Source: Adiantum capillus-veneris
Taxonomy: Eukaryota > Streptophyta > Polypodiopsida > Polypodiales > Pteridaceae
DNA length: 64,000 bases
Reading direction: 5' to 3'
Assembly: GCA_014529385.2 (NCBI GenBank)
Contig: CM043944.1
Coordinates: forward strand, 76,529,884-76,593,883
Position numbers and translations under genes: made by a program. The notes beneath the pieces are model-generated. The model was given only the letters and a program-made list of their open reading frames with translations. It did not search any database and was not told the DNA's origin. This document shows, one piece after another, positions 21,372 through 33,096 of this stretch (positions within the stretch are counted from its first letter, which is position 1; each line of letters opens with the position of its first letter).

Positions 21372-22309
21372 GGTAAACAGAAGTAATAAATAAAGTAAAG
21401 GATAATATCTAACAAGAGTGAAAAACTAAATAAATAAATAAATAAATAAAAAGTGGTATGGTACTGCTAGCAACCTTATCACCAGTCAGGTTTAAAAAAA
21501 CACAGGGACTGTGTGATAGCACCCCAGCCTATAAGAGTATAATCATTATACTATCATAGGTGAAAGATTCTAGAAACATAGTCTGAGAGACACCAACCAA
21601 CCAGTCAATCCCCTTTTGCGTTTATTGTGTGTGTAGCAGTTTTAAATCTAAATACATATACGCAAACGAACACGAGCTGTTCACAGACCATGAATTCTAG
21701 AAAAGTACAGTGGTATTGCACAATAATTTATTTGCAGTTGAAAATAAATTTTGTACAAGGTAATGAAGATAACAAGATATAGTTCAAGAATCCATAAACC
21801 CAAAGTCTGGGAAAATTTGCATCACATTAAGATATCCTCCATTTGTTAAGAACTGGACAATTTAATCAAGGAAGGTAGCCCTCACCTGCACCCATAGCCA
21901 CAAGAAAACAGTTCGTTAGCACGTGACTGTACGCAGGTGATGCTGGGCATCCCAATTGTTATCCATGTCACCTTAAAAAAACATATTGTTCTTAACAAGT
22001 ATTTTGTTTAGTTTTGAAATAAACCATTCTTTGGCAAATTTTGCCAATCTGATAAAGGAAATTGCACACCATAAAGTAGCAATGTACCTGTTCATTCCTC
22101 AATTTAATATACATATATCTCTCTTTTTTTAAACCATCTTTTTCTAAATCTTTTGATATATATTAAATAGATTAAATTAACTCGTGTAAAATTTTAAAAA
22201 AACCAAGAAACTCACAAATACAATGAGATGTAATGATCATATAATGTGGATTTGATATTTTGGATTATGGATTCACTAATTTACTACTGTCCTGTGTATA
22301 AAATTACAG

Positions 22310-22546
22310 TCACTTGATAAATTTAAATCTCTTGGTAAGGTTCCTATTGCATTAGATCTGCGGTACACTTGTTTGAGGGCACTTTATACTGGTTTCTGTA
22401 AAGGCGTCCTGACTTCTCTTAGTGCTCGTTCTCTTATTCATGATAAAGCTAAGAGTTGCTACACATCCGTTATTGAATATGAGTGGCAATACATACTCGG
22501 TTTGTATATTGAGCTAAAGTATTGCAACACATACTGGATTTATTAA
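22310..22546 (+). CDS. Exon-like ORF in tandem unit 1
   Basis: Following an acceptor-like TATAAAATTACAG, the frame reads SLDKFKSLGKVPIALDLRY, CLRALYTGFCKGVLTSLSA, RSLIHDKAKSCYTSVIEYEW and a terminal stop (78 residues). The second copy differs by only a few residues and is also open. No family recognised. It is on the strand opposite to the RT, but on the same strand as the right arm of the palindrome, so it may be the C-terminal exon of a plus-oriented element copy. Confidence 0.35.
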   Translation, partial: SLDKFKSLGKVPIALDLRYTCLRALYTGFCKGVLTSLSARSLIHDKAKSCYTSVIEYEWQYILGLYIELKYCNTYWIY

Positions 22547-23119
22547 AACTGGTTCCAAGATTCTGGTTTTTTTAACATAAGATGACGTTTCTTTTGATAC
22601 TGTTCGGTAAATTACCTTTACTTCAACTGGGGAATTGAGTTATATATGGCTTGGCTGGGTTGGAACCTCGGCTATTATATAAAATTTGTTGGTCTTCATT
22701 TGCTGGATTAAAAAAAAACACTCAAAAATATAGGAGCTGACTCGAACCTAAGCATCTTGTAGTATATACAATAGTGCTTCTAGGAATAGGTTATAAAATC
22801 CTCGGTTTTATGGAAAGTCGTATAAACTCCCTTTTATACGGATCTGTTCTAAAATTGGGGGAAACGGCCAGGTAAGAGGCCGTTTTTGCTACTAAGGAAA
22901 GAGTACTGTATATACTTTTTAGAATGGAATTGTATATTGGTGCGAAGATGTTAAGATTCGGTTAAAAATCTGCTCAATAGATTAAATTAACTCGTGTAAA
23001 ATTTTAAAAAAACCCAGAAACTCACAAATAAAATGAGCTGTAATGATCATATAATGTGGATTTGATATTTTGGATTATGGATTCACTAATTTACTGCTGT
23101 CTTGTGTATAAAATTACAG

Positions 23120-23356
23120 TCACTTGATAAATTTACATCTCTTGGTAAGGTTCCTATTGCATTAGATCTGCGGTACACTTGTTTGAGGGCACTTTATACT
23201 GGTTTCTGTAAAGGCGTCCTGACTTCTCTTAGTGCTCGTTCTCTTATTCATGATAAAGCTAAGAGTTGCTACACTTCCGTTATTGAATATGAGTGGCAAT
23301 ACATACTCGGTTTGTATATTGAGCTAAAGTATTGCAGCACATACTGGATTTATTAA
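23120..23356 (+). CDS. Exon-like ORF in tandem unit 2
   Basis: This is the same 78-codon frame as in unit 1 with two substitutions visible (K to T near the start, N to S near the end). Both copies lack stops and frameshifts, which fits either recent duplication or selection. Confidence 0.35.
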   Translation, partial: SLDKFTSLGKVPIALDLRYTCLRALYTGFCKGVLTSLSARSLIHDKAKSCYTSVIEYEWQYILGLYIELKYCSTYWIY

Positions 23357-24367
23357 AACTGGTTCCAAGATTCTGGTTTTTTTCACATAAGATGATGTTT
23401 CTTTTGATACTGTTCGGTAAATTACCTTTACTTCAACTGGGGAATTGAGTTATATATGGCTTGGCTGGGTTGGAACCTCGGCTATTATATAAAATTTGTT
23501 GGTCTTCATTTGCGGGATTAAAAAAAAACACTCAAAAATATAGGAGCTGACTCTAACCTAAGCATCGTGTAGTATATACAATAGTGCTTCTAGGAATAGG
23601 TTATAAAATCCTCGGTTTATGGAAAGTCGTATAAACTCCCTTTTATACGGATCTGTTTTGGTTTTTTATATGTCGTATCACTCTCAGACCAGGTCCGAGT
23701 CTGATCGAAGGACTGACTCACCTAGTGCCTTATATTTTTTAAATTAAAACAACTGTCTATTTCAGGCTCGTGATACAATATAACAAGACATGACTTGATA
23801 AGCATTAATATTTCTTGAGAAATGTCGTTTTTAAAAAAAAATATATATCAAAAGATTTAGAAAAAGATGGTTTAAAAAAAGAGAGATATATGTATATTAA
23901 ATTGAGGAATGAACAGGTACATTGCTACTTTATGGTGTGCAATTTCCTTTATCAGATTGGAAAAATTTGCCAAAGAATGGTTTATTTCAAAACTAAACAA
24001 AATACTTGTTAAGAACAATATGTTTTTTTAAGGTGACATGGATAACAACTAGGATGCCCTGCATCACCTGCGTACAGTCACGTGCTAACAAACTGTTTTC
24101 TTGTGGCTATGGGTGCAGCTGAGGGCTACCTTCCTTGATTAAATTGTCCAGTTCTTAACAAATGGAGGATATTTTAATGTGACGCAAATTTTCCCAGACT
24201 TTGGGTTTATGGATTCTTGAACTATATCTTGTTATCTTCATTACCTTGTACAAAATTTATTTTCAACTGCAAATAAATTATTGTGCAATACCACTGTACT
24301 TTTCTAGAATTCATGGTCTGTGAATAGCTCGTGCTCGTTTGCGTATATGTATTTAGATTTAAAACTG

Positions 24368-24474
<107 letters not shown>

Positions 24475-25266
24475 TATTGGCATTCAACCCCCCAATCACC
24501 CTCTCTATCTCTCTTCATCAATCTTTCTCTTCTAGTGGGCAAATGGAGTCCCATAAGGAGTGTAATGGAAATGGCCTATGAACTTTGAGAATAGTGGAGT
24601 TAAGAGAACTAGAGCGAGCATTTTTATGGGACTACTTTGAGAACATAGAGGGTGAACTTAATTAGCATTAGCAACATGATCATTAAAATTTATTAACTTG
24701 GCATGAACAATACTTTTACAAGAGAGAGAAATAAAGAACATGAGAATAGTTGAGGACCGGATTTATGTGGAGCCAGTCCCCCCTCCAATAGGATTTTGTA
24801 TCATAGATTCTCCCATAAAGAGAGACTTGGTACAATACAATCTTTGTGTTCCTTGTGACCTAGGTGATGCAATGATGATGGAAAGCTTCATGCATCCTGA
24901 GCATAACATAAAATTTGTAAAATAATTAACCATCCCCGGCCTCAGTCCCAAGGCCTCAAACACCTTTGAAGGGGGAAAGAGCTAGCGTGGAATGAGGGTA
25001 GGGAAGAGGAAGAAGAAGTAACATACAAGAAAGAGATATCTCCTCACTTATCATCACTCTTCTTGCATAGCATAGAATAATAGCTTAATAATGATGATGA
25101 AGAAGATGGCAAGCTTAAGCATTGAAGCATGGCTCTTGGTTGGATTTGCATTCCATAGCCAAGAGTGTTGGTGTAGGCTCTCAACTTCTCAACAAGCTTG
25201 GAAGAGGAGATGGAGCTCTTGCACTTTGCCAAGCAAGAATGTGGACACCCCAGCTTGCTTTAGTCG

Positions 25267-25288
25267 CCCCCCCCCCCCCCCCCCCCCC
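25267..25288 (+). repeat. Poly-C run of 22 bases
   Basis: Uninterrupted C homopolymer within the LTR; assembly length may be unreliable here. Confidence 0.9.
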
Positions 25289-25659
25289 TTCCCTTGAAGC
25301 TCATGCTGGAAGTTGATTGGACCCCTCCGGGATTAGCCAATCACATGCATAGTGTATATCAAGCAACCATGCTAGCCTTGGGACAAGTTCTCCCCCTTTC
25401 CCCTTTGAGAGAGAGGACTTGATAAATGTATACACAATTAATTTGATTAGCTAAAAGATTATTGGACCCCTTTAGAGACCAACCAATAGGCTTTAGGAAC
25501 CTTATGAGGGAAACATGGAGAGGACCTTGACATGTGTCCTTGCTGCTTCTTTAGACTAGGATTTCCTTGTGTGAGGTTGTGTGTGTTCTCTCTCTTGCCC
25601 CTACAATTAGGACTCGCCCCCCCCATGAGTAGGGATTGTGGTTGACTTTGGGAACACCT

Positions 25660-25830
25660 TAAGCCCTTCAAGCACCTTAGCCATGGAGCACCTTAAGAAC
25701 CTTATTCATAAATCACCTCAAGCACCTTAGTCAGCAATAGCAAGCACGACAAGCACCTCAAGAACCTTAGTCAGCAAGCATGACAAGCACCTCAAGCTTG
25801 GACAGGGTTCCCACCTCAAGCATAACCCTA
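25660..25830. repeat. Short degenerate minisatellite in the LTR
   Basis: CAAGCACCT(T/C)A-GCACCTTAGTCAGCAA variants recur five to six times. Confidence 0.6.
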
Positions 25831-26097
25831 ACTTGCCTAAGGTCTAAGGACTTTTAACACCAACCTTTGGAGATCTTTAATGAAGATAACTCTAAGGTCC
25901 TTAAGCTCCATTAGCTAGCCTTGCTCTTTGAAATACCATCTCTCTTTTGGACACCTTTAATCTTGGCCCCTTGTTGAGATAGATCCATAAGCACATGTCA
26001 ATATTCTAACCCTTGTTCCCGTTTATTTTCCCACATTAAATGATGAGTTGAATACAAGAAAATCATTTGGATTGGTTAGATATTATATTTTATGACA

Positions 26098-26480
26098 TTA
26101 CCTCTCTCTTGAAATCATAGTCGTCCTCAACTATGAGGTAGAAGAGATAAAGCCTTAGTCATTAGTTGATGTTTCTTAGCGGGTAGAGGATCGATTTTTA
26201 CCCTACGACATCATTTTGAGATGGATGACTAATCCATTTGGGGCTGGGGAGACTTAGCTGCCGCAAGCATTTTTGCTCTTGAGTCCATTTCATTCTCCCA
26301 AAGTAGAGTGACAAATTCTACTTGGTGTTTGAGAGACGTCGTCATCACAAACATGATTCTAAGCATGCATACTACTTAAAATTTGTGCACAATAAAAAGA
26401 AAATTAGTCTTATACGACAAAAACATTGATCATTAAAAAGAAACATGTACATTTTCTTACCCTAATATAGCATTGTAAGC
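26098..26480 (-). other. Internal 3' untranslated stretch of the gypsy element
   Basis: On the minus strand it contains GTTGAGGACGACTATGATTT, a typical gypsy 3' region, leading to the polypurine tract at about 26100-26112. No coding. Confidence 0.45.
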
Positions 26481-27000
26481 ATTGACAAGGTTCATACTAT
26501 CCTTAAGCTATATTCCTTGCATCCATCTAGCATCTTCAAAAGGATAATTTTTGAATTTAATAAGATATTGTCAGATAATCTTACCATGTCGTAGTACCTT
26601 GTCTTGATGCCAAAGGATAGCTTCGGGTTGTAGCACCTCTTCTTGGTCTTTGATTCTAGGGGGTCTTTGATAATCGGTTCAGTTGGTGGCTCTCCTTTGT
26701 AGGGCTTAAGTAGGCTCACATGAAAAGCATTGTGTATGAGCCAATGGTTGGGTAGCTAAAGTTGATAAGCCATGTCATTGATTGGTTTCTAGATTTGAAA
26801 AGGACCATAGAACACATATTTAGGAAACTAGGAAAAAATTCACACATTTGGGACGATTCTTTGTGTCTCATGGACTTGAGGTAAGGTTGTAGTTGTTGCA
26901 CATATGAAAACTGCGATACAATGTTTAGTGGATGCTTATGAGTCTGCAAGTTCCAATATGGTCCGTTTTCAACAACCATACTATACACTAGAGTGTTTTT
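26481..27000 (-). pseudogene. Ty3/gypsy integrase C-terminus with chromodomain
   Basis: On the minus strand the pattern HNAFHVSLLKPYKGEPP (about 26690-26740) is the conserved integrase C-terminal motif of gypsy chromoviruses. After a frameshift it continues QEEVLQPEAILWHQDK, LRHGKII, stop, QYLIKFKNYPFEDARWM, a clear chromodomain (Y.VKW.....ED..W). The chromodomain normally steers integration to heterochromatin. Upstream parts are broken in several frames, and the integrase core is not seen before the CA tract at 27018. The nearby LTR on the same strand completes the 3' end. Confidence 0.75.
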
Positions 27001-27015
27001 GCACATGATAGTTTA

Positions 27016-27017
<2 letters not shown>

Positions 27018-27094
<77 letters not shown>
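27018..27094 (+). repeat. (CA)n microsatellite
   Basis: Uninterrupted dinucleotide run that truncates the gypsy coding region on its right side. Confidence 0.95.
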
Positions 27095-27096
<2 letters not shown>

Positions 27097-27495
27097 ATGC
27101 ACCCAAAACAATTTTTTTTCCCACACATGCTTCATTTGAATGTAAGTTGCAAGAAAAACTTGGGTGATTAAAGTGAAAAAAAACACCATTCATATTGAAT
27201 AATATTTCTTGAAGATTACAAAGGTGGGATGCCATTATCAATGTTGATAATGACCCTATGGACTAATTGGAACCATTGCTAGAAGATTACAAAGGTGAAA
27301 GGCCAATGCTAAGCGATCATTCCTCCTCATTTGCATTGACATTTGATGGTGCCTCATGTTCATCAAGTTTCAACTGGCTCTCTTTGGCCTTGAGGATTAT
27401 TGCCTTTGGAATCTTGATTTTTTCAGGAATTCGTCCACCCTTGGGCTTCCATGCCCAAATGATGCAGCTAGTGTCTTCCCAGCATTAAGGATCAT

Positions 27496-28049
27496 TTAAA
27501 TGTTCTCTCTCCAATACTTGTTCCAACAATCCTTGTAAACCTCCACATCACTTGCATTCTTCTTCTTTGAAATTGGTGCCCAGTATTGTATCTTCACTTG
27601 AAGATAGGTTGCCGAGTCATTGTTCTGATCAATATCTGTTGTGCTGCCACTCCTAACCAAATTGGGTAATTTTCATCACAAGGTTGCACAAGTACAAAGT
27701 CTCCCTTTGCCACATCAGGAGTTGGGTTGAACTCCTTAGCAGGTTTGTTGCGCATTGGACCACAATAGTGGCCCTCGATTATGTCAAGTACTTCATCTAG
27801 ACCGTCTTCCAATGGAACTTCAAGAGGATGATCTTGTTCATGTATACTCCTTGGCTAGAAGTCATCAAATAAAGTGTTTTCACTTTGTGCAGGGTTTTGC
27901 AAATCTTGCATGAGATTCTCCCGGTACATAAGAACTCAGTTGATCCACCTAGCATACTCACTTTCATCTCCTTTCTCTTGCAAGTGATCTTTCCACCAAC
28001 TAACATACTTCTTTAATCCTTCCATAACTTTCTCACTATCTTTAACATA
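27496..28049 (-). pseudogene. C-terminal part of the DUF7869-like gene
   Basis: It stays in frame with the main ORF after a TAG at 28050: YVKDSEKVMEGLKKYVSWW, a second TAG at 27855-27857, then DGLDEVLDIIEGHYCGPM and KGDFVLVQPCDENYPIWLGVA. After a frameshift near 27605 the frame reads VKIQYWAPISKKKNASD and YKDCWNKYWRENI, ending in TAA at 27496-27498. The FVLV.P....P.WLG.A...I.YW.P...Y..CW pattern looks like the small beta-rich C-terminal domain seen at the end of such proteins. Confidence 0.5.
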
Positions 28050-29687
28050 CTAAAAGGGTGGTAATACTTTTGGAACACCTTCAGGAAGCTTGGCTCCTCC
28101 TTGGTCATTTCTCTTCCATAACTCTATACCATTTTCGGGTAGCCAATCCACATTTTTAGGGTGTAGTTTGTATTGCATCAAAGGTATTCCATCACTCATA
28201 TAGAACCTAAATTGCAAGGGCTTTGAATGACCCACTAAGCTATCTGCTCCATCATGTAAGAACCCCTTTACAAATCCTTTAAAGTCTGCCACCTTTTGTA
28301 GGAGAAAAGGTGCTGGATGCATGCTAACACACTCAATGAAGATCTTCATCAAATGTGGAAATGTAAAAATGGCTTGTTTTCTAAGCTTCTCAGAAAAGCG
28401 ACTGAACAATGCATCAATGGCTTGTTTTCTAAGCTTCTCAGAAAAGCGACTGAACAATGCATCAATGTCTTCATGAGTGTAACCAACCATAAGAAATCCA
28501 AGCTGCACAGTGTCAAATACTCCTCGTGCAGCCAACAATGCTACGTATGCAAACACATATCGATTCTTATTTTCTGAACCACAATTGTCAAGTTGCAACA
28601 ACAATGTTCTTGGCAACCTTTGGAACCCAAATACATTGCCATCCTCCTGTACATGTGCATTAGTAGCAAAGATTGATTGCATCATTGGACAATCATTTCC
28701 TTGTCTAGAAGCAAAATTCTCAGTGTCCACATTCACATTTGTGATTAGATCAGTCTCTGCCTCTTCATTCTGAGCACTCTGTTCCTTGCAGTACTGGTTT
28801 TTCTCCTTAAGCACTTTCATATGGTGATAGAGAGAAGTGGTAGACAAAACACAATCAAAAAGATTTGTTCGTGGTTCTACACTTGAGTTTTCTAAGCTCA
28901 AGTCACCAAACATATGTTTATCTCTTCTTTCTAAGTTTCTTAAAGATTTTGAGAGAGATGCAATTGTGAAGTTGGGATCACTCGGCCATAATCCCAATGC
29001 AAAGTGACCATAAGTTGTTTGTCCATGTCCATGAGTGAGCATCCCTGTCAAGGATACTGGAAGCCTCTCAACTCCATTGAGAGATTTTGGAACTGGTTTA
29101 ATTTGTGGTATAACAGTCTTACTCTGGTCCATCTTGTTATGTATAATGCACAAGAACTTGGTTGGATTCATTTCTAAAGAGCTCCTCCAAGCATAGTACA
29201 GATCTCTACAGCTCATTTGTTGCAACATGTGTGTTCTCCTTTGTGCCATGTATCTAGCACGCTCCACCTGATTTTTGGTAGACTCCAGCTTGACCTTTAT
29301 TGATGTGCAAATGTCACATTTAGAGAATGTGCTTGATTTTGATAAAGTGATGACTATCTTGAAGACTGTGTTCCACAACCTTGAGAATGTTGGCTGTGAC
29401 AACGTTTTGTATTCCAATGTGACAAGTATGTCGTTTACTTCCCGCAAACTGTCCACTTGTTTGTACATCGTTGGTAGAATACGTTGAGTTTCCCGAGTGC
29501 TATGCATGGTTGTCCTTGACTTATGTGGCATTTGATCTGCATTATTATCTATGAAGCCCTGTATGAGTGCTTTTTCCATCTCAACATGTGTCAAGCTCTT
29601 CCTTATTGTTCCAGTGTTTCCATGATTGCCATTGCATGCTCCATCCAAGGATTTTTTATGCAACCTATAAAATGTTGACTTTCCTAT
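28050..29687 (-). pseudogene. DUF7869-like protein, central region (probable transposon-derived)
   Basis: A 537-codon frame. It has a Cys pair FSKCDICTSIKVKLES, followed by MLQQMSCRDLYYAWR and IHNKMDQSKTVIPQ. Then comes LLLQLDNCGSENKNRYVFAY with GFLMVGYTHEDIDALFSRFS, the hallmark pair of the DUF7869 group (LDN...ENKN... and VG.THEDID..F). The spacing of D, DN and E looks like an RNase H-fold DDE transposase, but that is inference. A perfect in-frame 48-bp tandem duplication repeats IDALFSRFSEKLRKQA. The frame is continuous with 29688-29993 except for one TGA at 29688. Confidence 0.55.
28368..28463 (-). repeat. Perfect 48-bp in-frame tandem duplication
   Basis: 28368-28415 and 28416-28463 are identical and encode 16 residues twice within the THEDID motif region. 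Confidence 0.95.
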
Positions 29688-30312
29688 TCAATGCATTACA
29701 TACCATGCTTTACTACATACCTTCTTTCCATCAAAAGTAAACTCAAAGCATTCCTCTTCTTGATCTTTTCTAGCAGCCATGCTCATACAATCCAATACAA
29801 ACGTGCATCGGCTAGTGTAGCTTTTCCCCAAAGTTTGCCCTTGCTTGCATGATTTTGGATCTGTTTCCAATCTGACAGCATCGCATCTCACAACAATCAA
29901 TTGTTGCAACTTTGTGAATGTTTGCAGCATCACATTGTTTGTTGAAAGCATGAACATTACCTTTTTTTTTTCTAGGCCTAACTCTATGTACATAACTCCT
30001 TTTCTTACCTATCCCATCTCTTATATCATAGTCACCGACAATGGCATCCCGCTCTCTATCATTTTGAGTATGAAGAAGAAGACCTAGTTCTGTACTGGTG
30101 ATACCTTCTTCAAAACTAGTTTCAGTGTTTTTATCTATGCCATCATCCTCATACTCATCACTGGAATCATATAAGATGTCAAGGGAATGTCTCGTTTCTT
30201 CCATGAGGGGATCTTGAATACCCTCAATGGCAGAAGAAGATCCAGTGTCTTTGATCAAGGGCTCACCATTTTCAAATGTGAGCTGCATAATAGGCCAGCT
30301 TACCAAATTCAA
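29688..30312 (-). pseudogene. N-terminal exons of the DUF7869-like gene
   Basis: Frame one (30312-29812) has an acidic region SSDEYEDDGIDKNTETSFEE, a basic stretch RVRPRKKKGNVH that could be a nuclear signal, and CDAANIHKVATIDCCEMRCCQ. Near 29850 coding switches frame to QTLGKSYTSRCTFVLDCM, then FEFTFDGKKVCSKAWYVMH. The last is the '.vC..aw..hG...' lead-in to the main ORF. The switch may be an intron or a frameshift. Confidence 0.45.
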
Positions 30313-30364
30313 ACTTGATGTGGATGCATCGACCCTTCCACAATGACACCCAAGCTACTCTCAC

Positions 30365-30793
30365 CTAGTCAGTACAGTTTATAGCCTCATATGGGTGGAC
30401 CAGCAATACCACTCCATTATCAAGTTTTGTAGATCTATTGTGATCCCAAAGGATGACTCTTTTCTCTTTCCAACTTGCTCTATCTATCAAGCCATCTTCT
30501 TGACCAACAAGAAAATCCTCATCTATTGTGTGAGATTTTCCTCTGTCCATAACAATATTATGCAATAGCCATTTGATGATGCTTCCAACTTCTTGAGACA
30601 TGGTTCTTGCATCCATTGTGATGAATGGAATCAAGAAGGTGTCATCAAAAATTTCTAGTACATGTATCGCCACACATGTTGTGCCAATCAATTCAAAACC
30701 ACAACGTTGAGATGCATCAGTGGAATGAATAACCCCATGAGCTTTCATTGTGGAACCATCAACAAGAAACACTGAATCACCTTGTTTTGGACC
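30365..30793 (-). pseudogene. Upstream exon, DUF8039-like
   Basis: After an acceptor (TTTCTCAAAAATTACAG at about 30794-30810) the minus-strand frame reads GPKQGDSVFLVDGSTMKAHG, then FELIGTTCVAIHVLEIFDDTFL and TMSQEVGSIIKWLL. It stops at 30365. The LVDGS..AHG.....G....V..V....L.PF....TM..A.GS...W pattern resembles DUF8039, which is found in plant transposon proteins. It lies directly upstream of the DUF7869-like exons on the same strand. Confidence 0.4.
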
Positions 30794-30934
30794 CTGTAAT
30801 TTTTGAGAAAATCAAGAGATATCAGTAAAATTGTATGTCTGAACATAGAACTCAAAATTTAATGCATTCCCAAGATACACTCACAATTTTGGCAAAATAT
30901 TGCATCCCATTCAATTAAGAAAATCTACACTGAG

Positions 30935-31900
30935 TCAATCCATGGAGGATGGTAGGAGGCTCGAGCTCAAGTTTGAGCCTGTATGTACATCCAAGTGCTA
31001 GAAATCTAAAGCTGACAAGAGTTGCAAGATAGGGACTATGTTACATTGCAGAGGCACCCATGGAATTTGATAGGAGGATGGAGCCTTTATGCACATCCAA
31101 GTCCTATAAATATATAGCTCACAAGAGTTACAAGATGGATCTCGAGTTATATTGCATCAACCCATTGGGGATCGTAGGAGGCTCAAGCTCAAGTTTGAGC
31201 CTAAATGTACATCTAAGTGCTAGAAATCTAAAGCTGAAAATAGGTCCAAGATGGTGCCTAAGTTACAATGCCAAAGCATAGATGGAGCCTAAATGTAGGT
31301 CTAAGTGCTAGAAATCTATAGCTTAAAATAGTTGCAAGATGGATCTCAAACTGGACGGTAGGAGGGTCAAGCTTAAGTTTGATCCTAGATGTACATCTAA
31401 GTGCTATAAATACCTAGCTAAAAAGAGTTTCACAAAGCCAAAGTTTCATAGAGGCAAGCATGGAATTTTGTAGGTGGGCGATCTCAAGTTTGAGCTTAAA
31501 TGTACATCCAAGTGTTAGAAATCTATACTTGTCACACGGGTTGCAAGATGGAGCCTAAGTTACATGGAGGCACCCATGGAATTTGGTAGAAGGCTCAAAA
31601 TCAAGTTTAAGCATAGATGCACATTCAAGTGTCAGAAATCCACGGGCAACAAGAGGTGTGAGAAAAAACCCAAGCTATGTTGAAGTAGCCTTGAATTTGG
31701 AAGGAGACTCAAATTGAAGTTTGAGCTACATTATACATTTAAAGAGTTATAAGGTGGAGCCAAGGTAATGATGAGCTTTACATCAAACCTAATTTTCCTT
31801 GAATGACCTATCAAAAGAGTCAGAGCTTACAAGAAGGTGAGGCTTCAAAGTAGTTGCATGAGTGGCTCAAACTTAAGTTTGAAACTAGTTAGTCATATAG
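30935..31900. repeat. Degenerate ~105-bp tandem array with palindromic GGCTC core
   Basis: About nine units share GGAGGCTCAAGCTCAAGTTT followed by GAGCC, ATGTACATCTAAGTGCTAGAAATC and AGTTGCAAGATGGA. The core at 30957, 31179, 31360, 31590, 31700 and 31870 is an imperfect palindrome (GGCTC-A/G-A...T-C/T-GAGCC). The same core is the centre of the larger array at 54140-56370. Confidence 0.7.
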
Positions 31901-32570
31901 TTTTCTTTTAGGATAGGACATTGGTTTGAGTATAGGTGGCCTTGGAGATTATGCTATGACAATTGAGCTTTGATGGACATTCAAAATACAATGAGGTTTT
32001 TTTCTCAGTTGTTTATGTGTAAATCAAGTCTTGGTGATTATAGTCCTGGTGTTTTACGTGTTGTAGCAGGACAATTTTACATGCAAAAAGGTGCCACGAA
32101 ATTGGTTAAGCAAGAGGGTTGGTGGAGGTGGATCCCTCACTCATTGATCCTAAGAGGTTTTAGCCAAGGGAAGTCAAAATTATGTCCAACTTGTTAGTAT
32201 TATTTTCCCAAACTCTCAAAAAACTAGTTCTAGACACGCCTAACTTCGTCAAATTTTTTGACCCCTTAAATGGCGTTTTTTTTGAAAATTGCTCATAAAA
32301 CCTGTTGTGTAACAACAGGTTTTTTGAATAGGGTTTGTTTACAAAAGCGTAGAGCTTCTCTCAAGCTACAGGCTCACAAAAAAAGTTTTGCAATCGGACT
32401 CCGTATGTGAAAATTATGTTGATTTTTGTGAAAAGTTTTTTTTTCCACTTCTTTTAACCATCATGAAAACCATTAGTTTTGGTCCACACATGTGAGTTTG
32501 CTAATCTAACCTTGGTAGGGTTGGTGGGAAAAGCTATTAAAGACTTTTTAATGCTTTTAAAATCTTCTAT
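31901..32570. other. Non-coding stretch with a short hairpin
   Basis: At about 32299-32321 CCTGTTGT-GTA-ACAACAGG is a perfect stem followed by T's; there is no gene next to it. Nothing else recognised. Confidence 0.4.
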
Positions 32571-32576
32571 ATTATA

Positions 32577-32711
32577 ATAGGTTTGGATTTTTCTACAGAC
32601 GGTGATGAATTCAACGACGGCGCGACAGGTGAGATTCTTTACTCATGCATCTCCTTGTCCTCTTTGTATATGCTCGCGGCCCCACAAGGCTCTTTTTCAC
32701 ACCTCTACATT

Positions 32712-32772
<61 letters not shown>

Positions 32773-32907
32773 TTCTACATTAAAATAGGGTTTGGATTTT
32801 TTTGCAGACTGTGAAAAAACCGACGACGACGTGACATGTACGGTTCTTTACTTTCCCATCTCCCTCTCCTCTATGTATCTATTTGTAATCCCAAAACACT
32901 CTACATT

Positions 32908-32951
<44 letters not shown>
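32577..32951 (+). repeat. Two-copy ~210-bp tandem duplication with microsatellites
   Basis: Unit one (32577-32786) and unit two (32787-32951) both read AT-AGG-TTTGGATTTTT, then a CAG acceptor-like site, an ACGACG-rich segment, GTTCTTTAC, CATCTCC, CTCTNTGTAT and CTACATTAA. They then end in a (CT)n run (32715-32770) or a (TG)n run (32911-32951). Confidence 0.7.
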
Positions 32952-32954
<3 letters not shown>

Positions 32955-33055
32955 TTTTTCTCTTTTTGATTGCAGGTGAAGATCTAATATAGCAGTGGAG
33001 TCCAGATTTGAAATTTGAATTTCAAATTCGAAAGGTTTATCCAGGTGTACCTCTT

Positions 33056-33058
<3 letters not shown>

Positions 33059-33096
<38 letters not shown>

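Larger units (their letters stand above)
22166..23657 (+). repeat. Two-copy tandem repeat, period 810 bp
   Basis: 22166-22848 and 22976-23657 match at about 98%, starting with AATAGATTAAATTAACTCG in each. The first unit carries about 127 further bases (22849-22975) before the second begins. Each unit contains the same open exon-like segment. Confidence 0.92.
24561..26097 (-). repeat. 3' LTR of a gypsy chromovirus (minus strand)
   Basis: On the minus strand it starts TGTCATAAAATATAATATC at 26097 and ends GGCCATTTCCATTACA at 24561. Blocks such as TCATTTAATGTGGG, the reverse of GACACATGTCA, TGCATGAAGCTTTC and the leader-like block around ATTGTACAATG recur in the plus-strand LTR at 56375-61035. 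So this is one LTR family in two orientations. Just upstream (minus strand) AAGAGAGAGG is a polypurine-like tract, and further upstream is a gypsy integrase tail, so this is a 3' LTR. It includes a C22 homopolymer (25267-25288). Confidence 0.7.

Noticed and set aside
23668-23700. Second hammerhead-like candidate (TCTGATCGAAGGACTGA)
   Set aside because: Core bases do not fit and no three-stem fold could be drawn.
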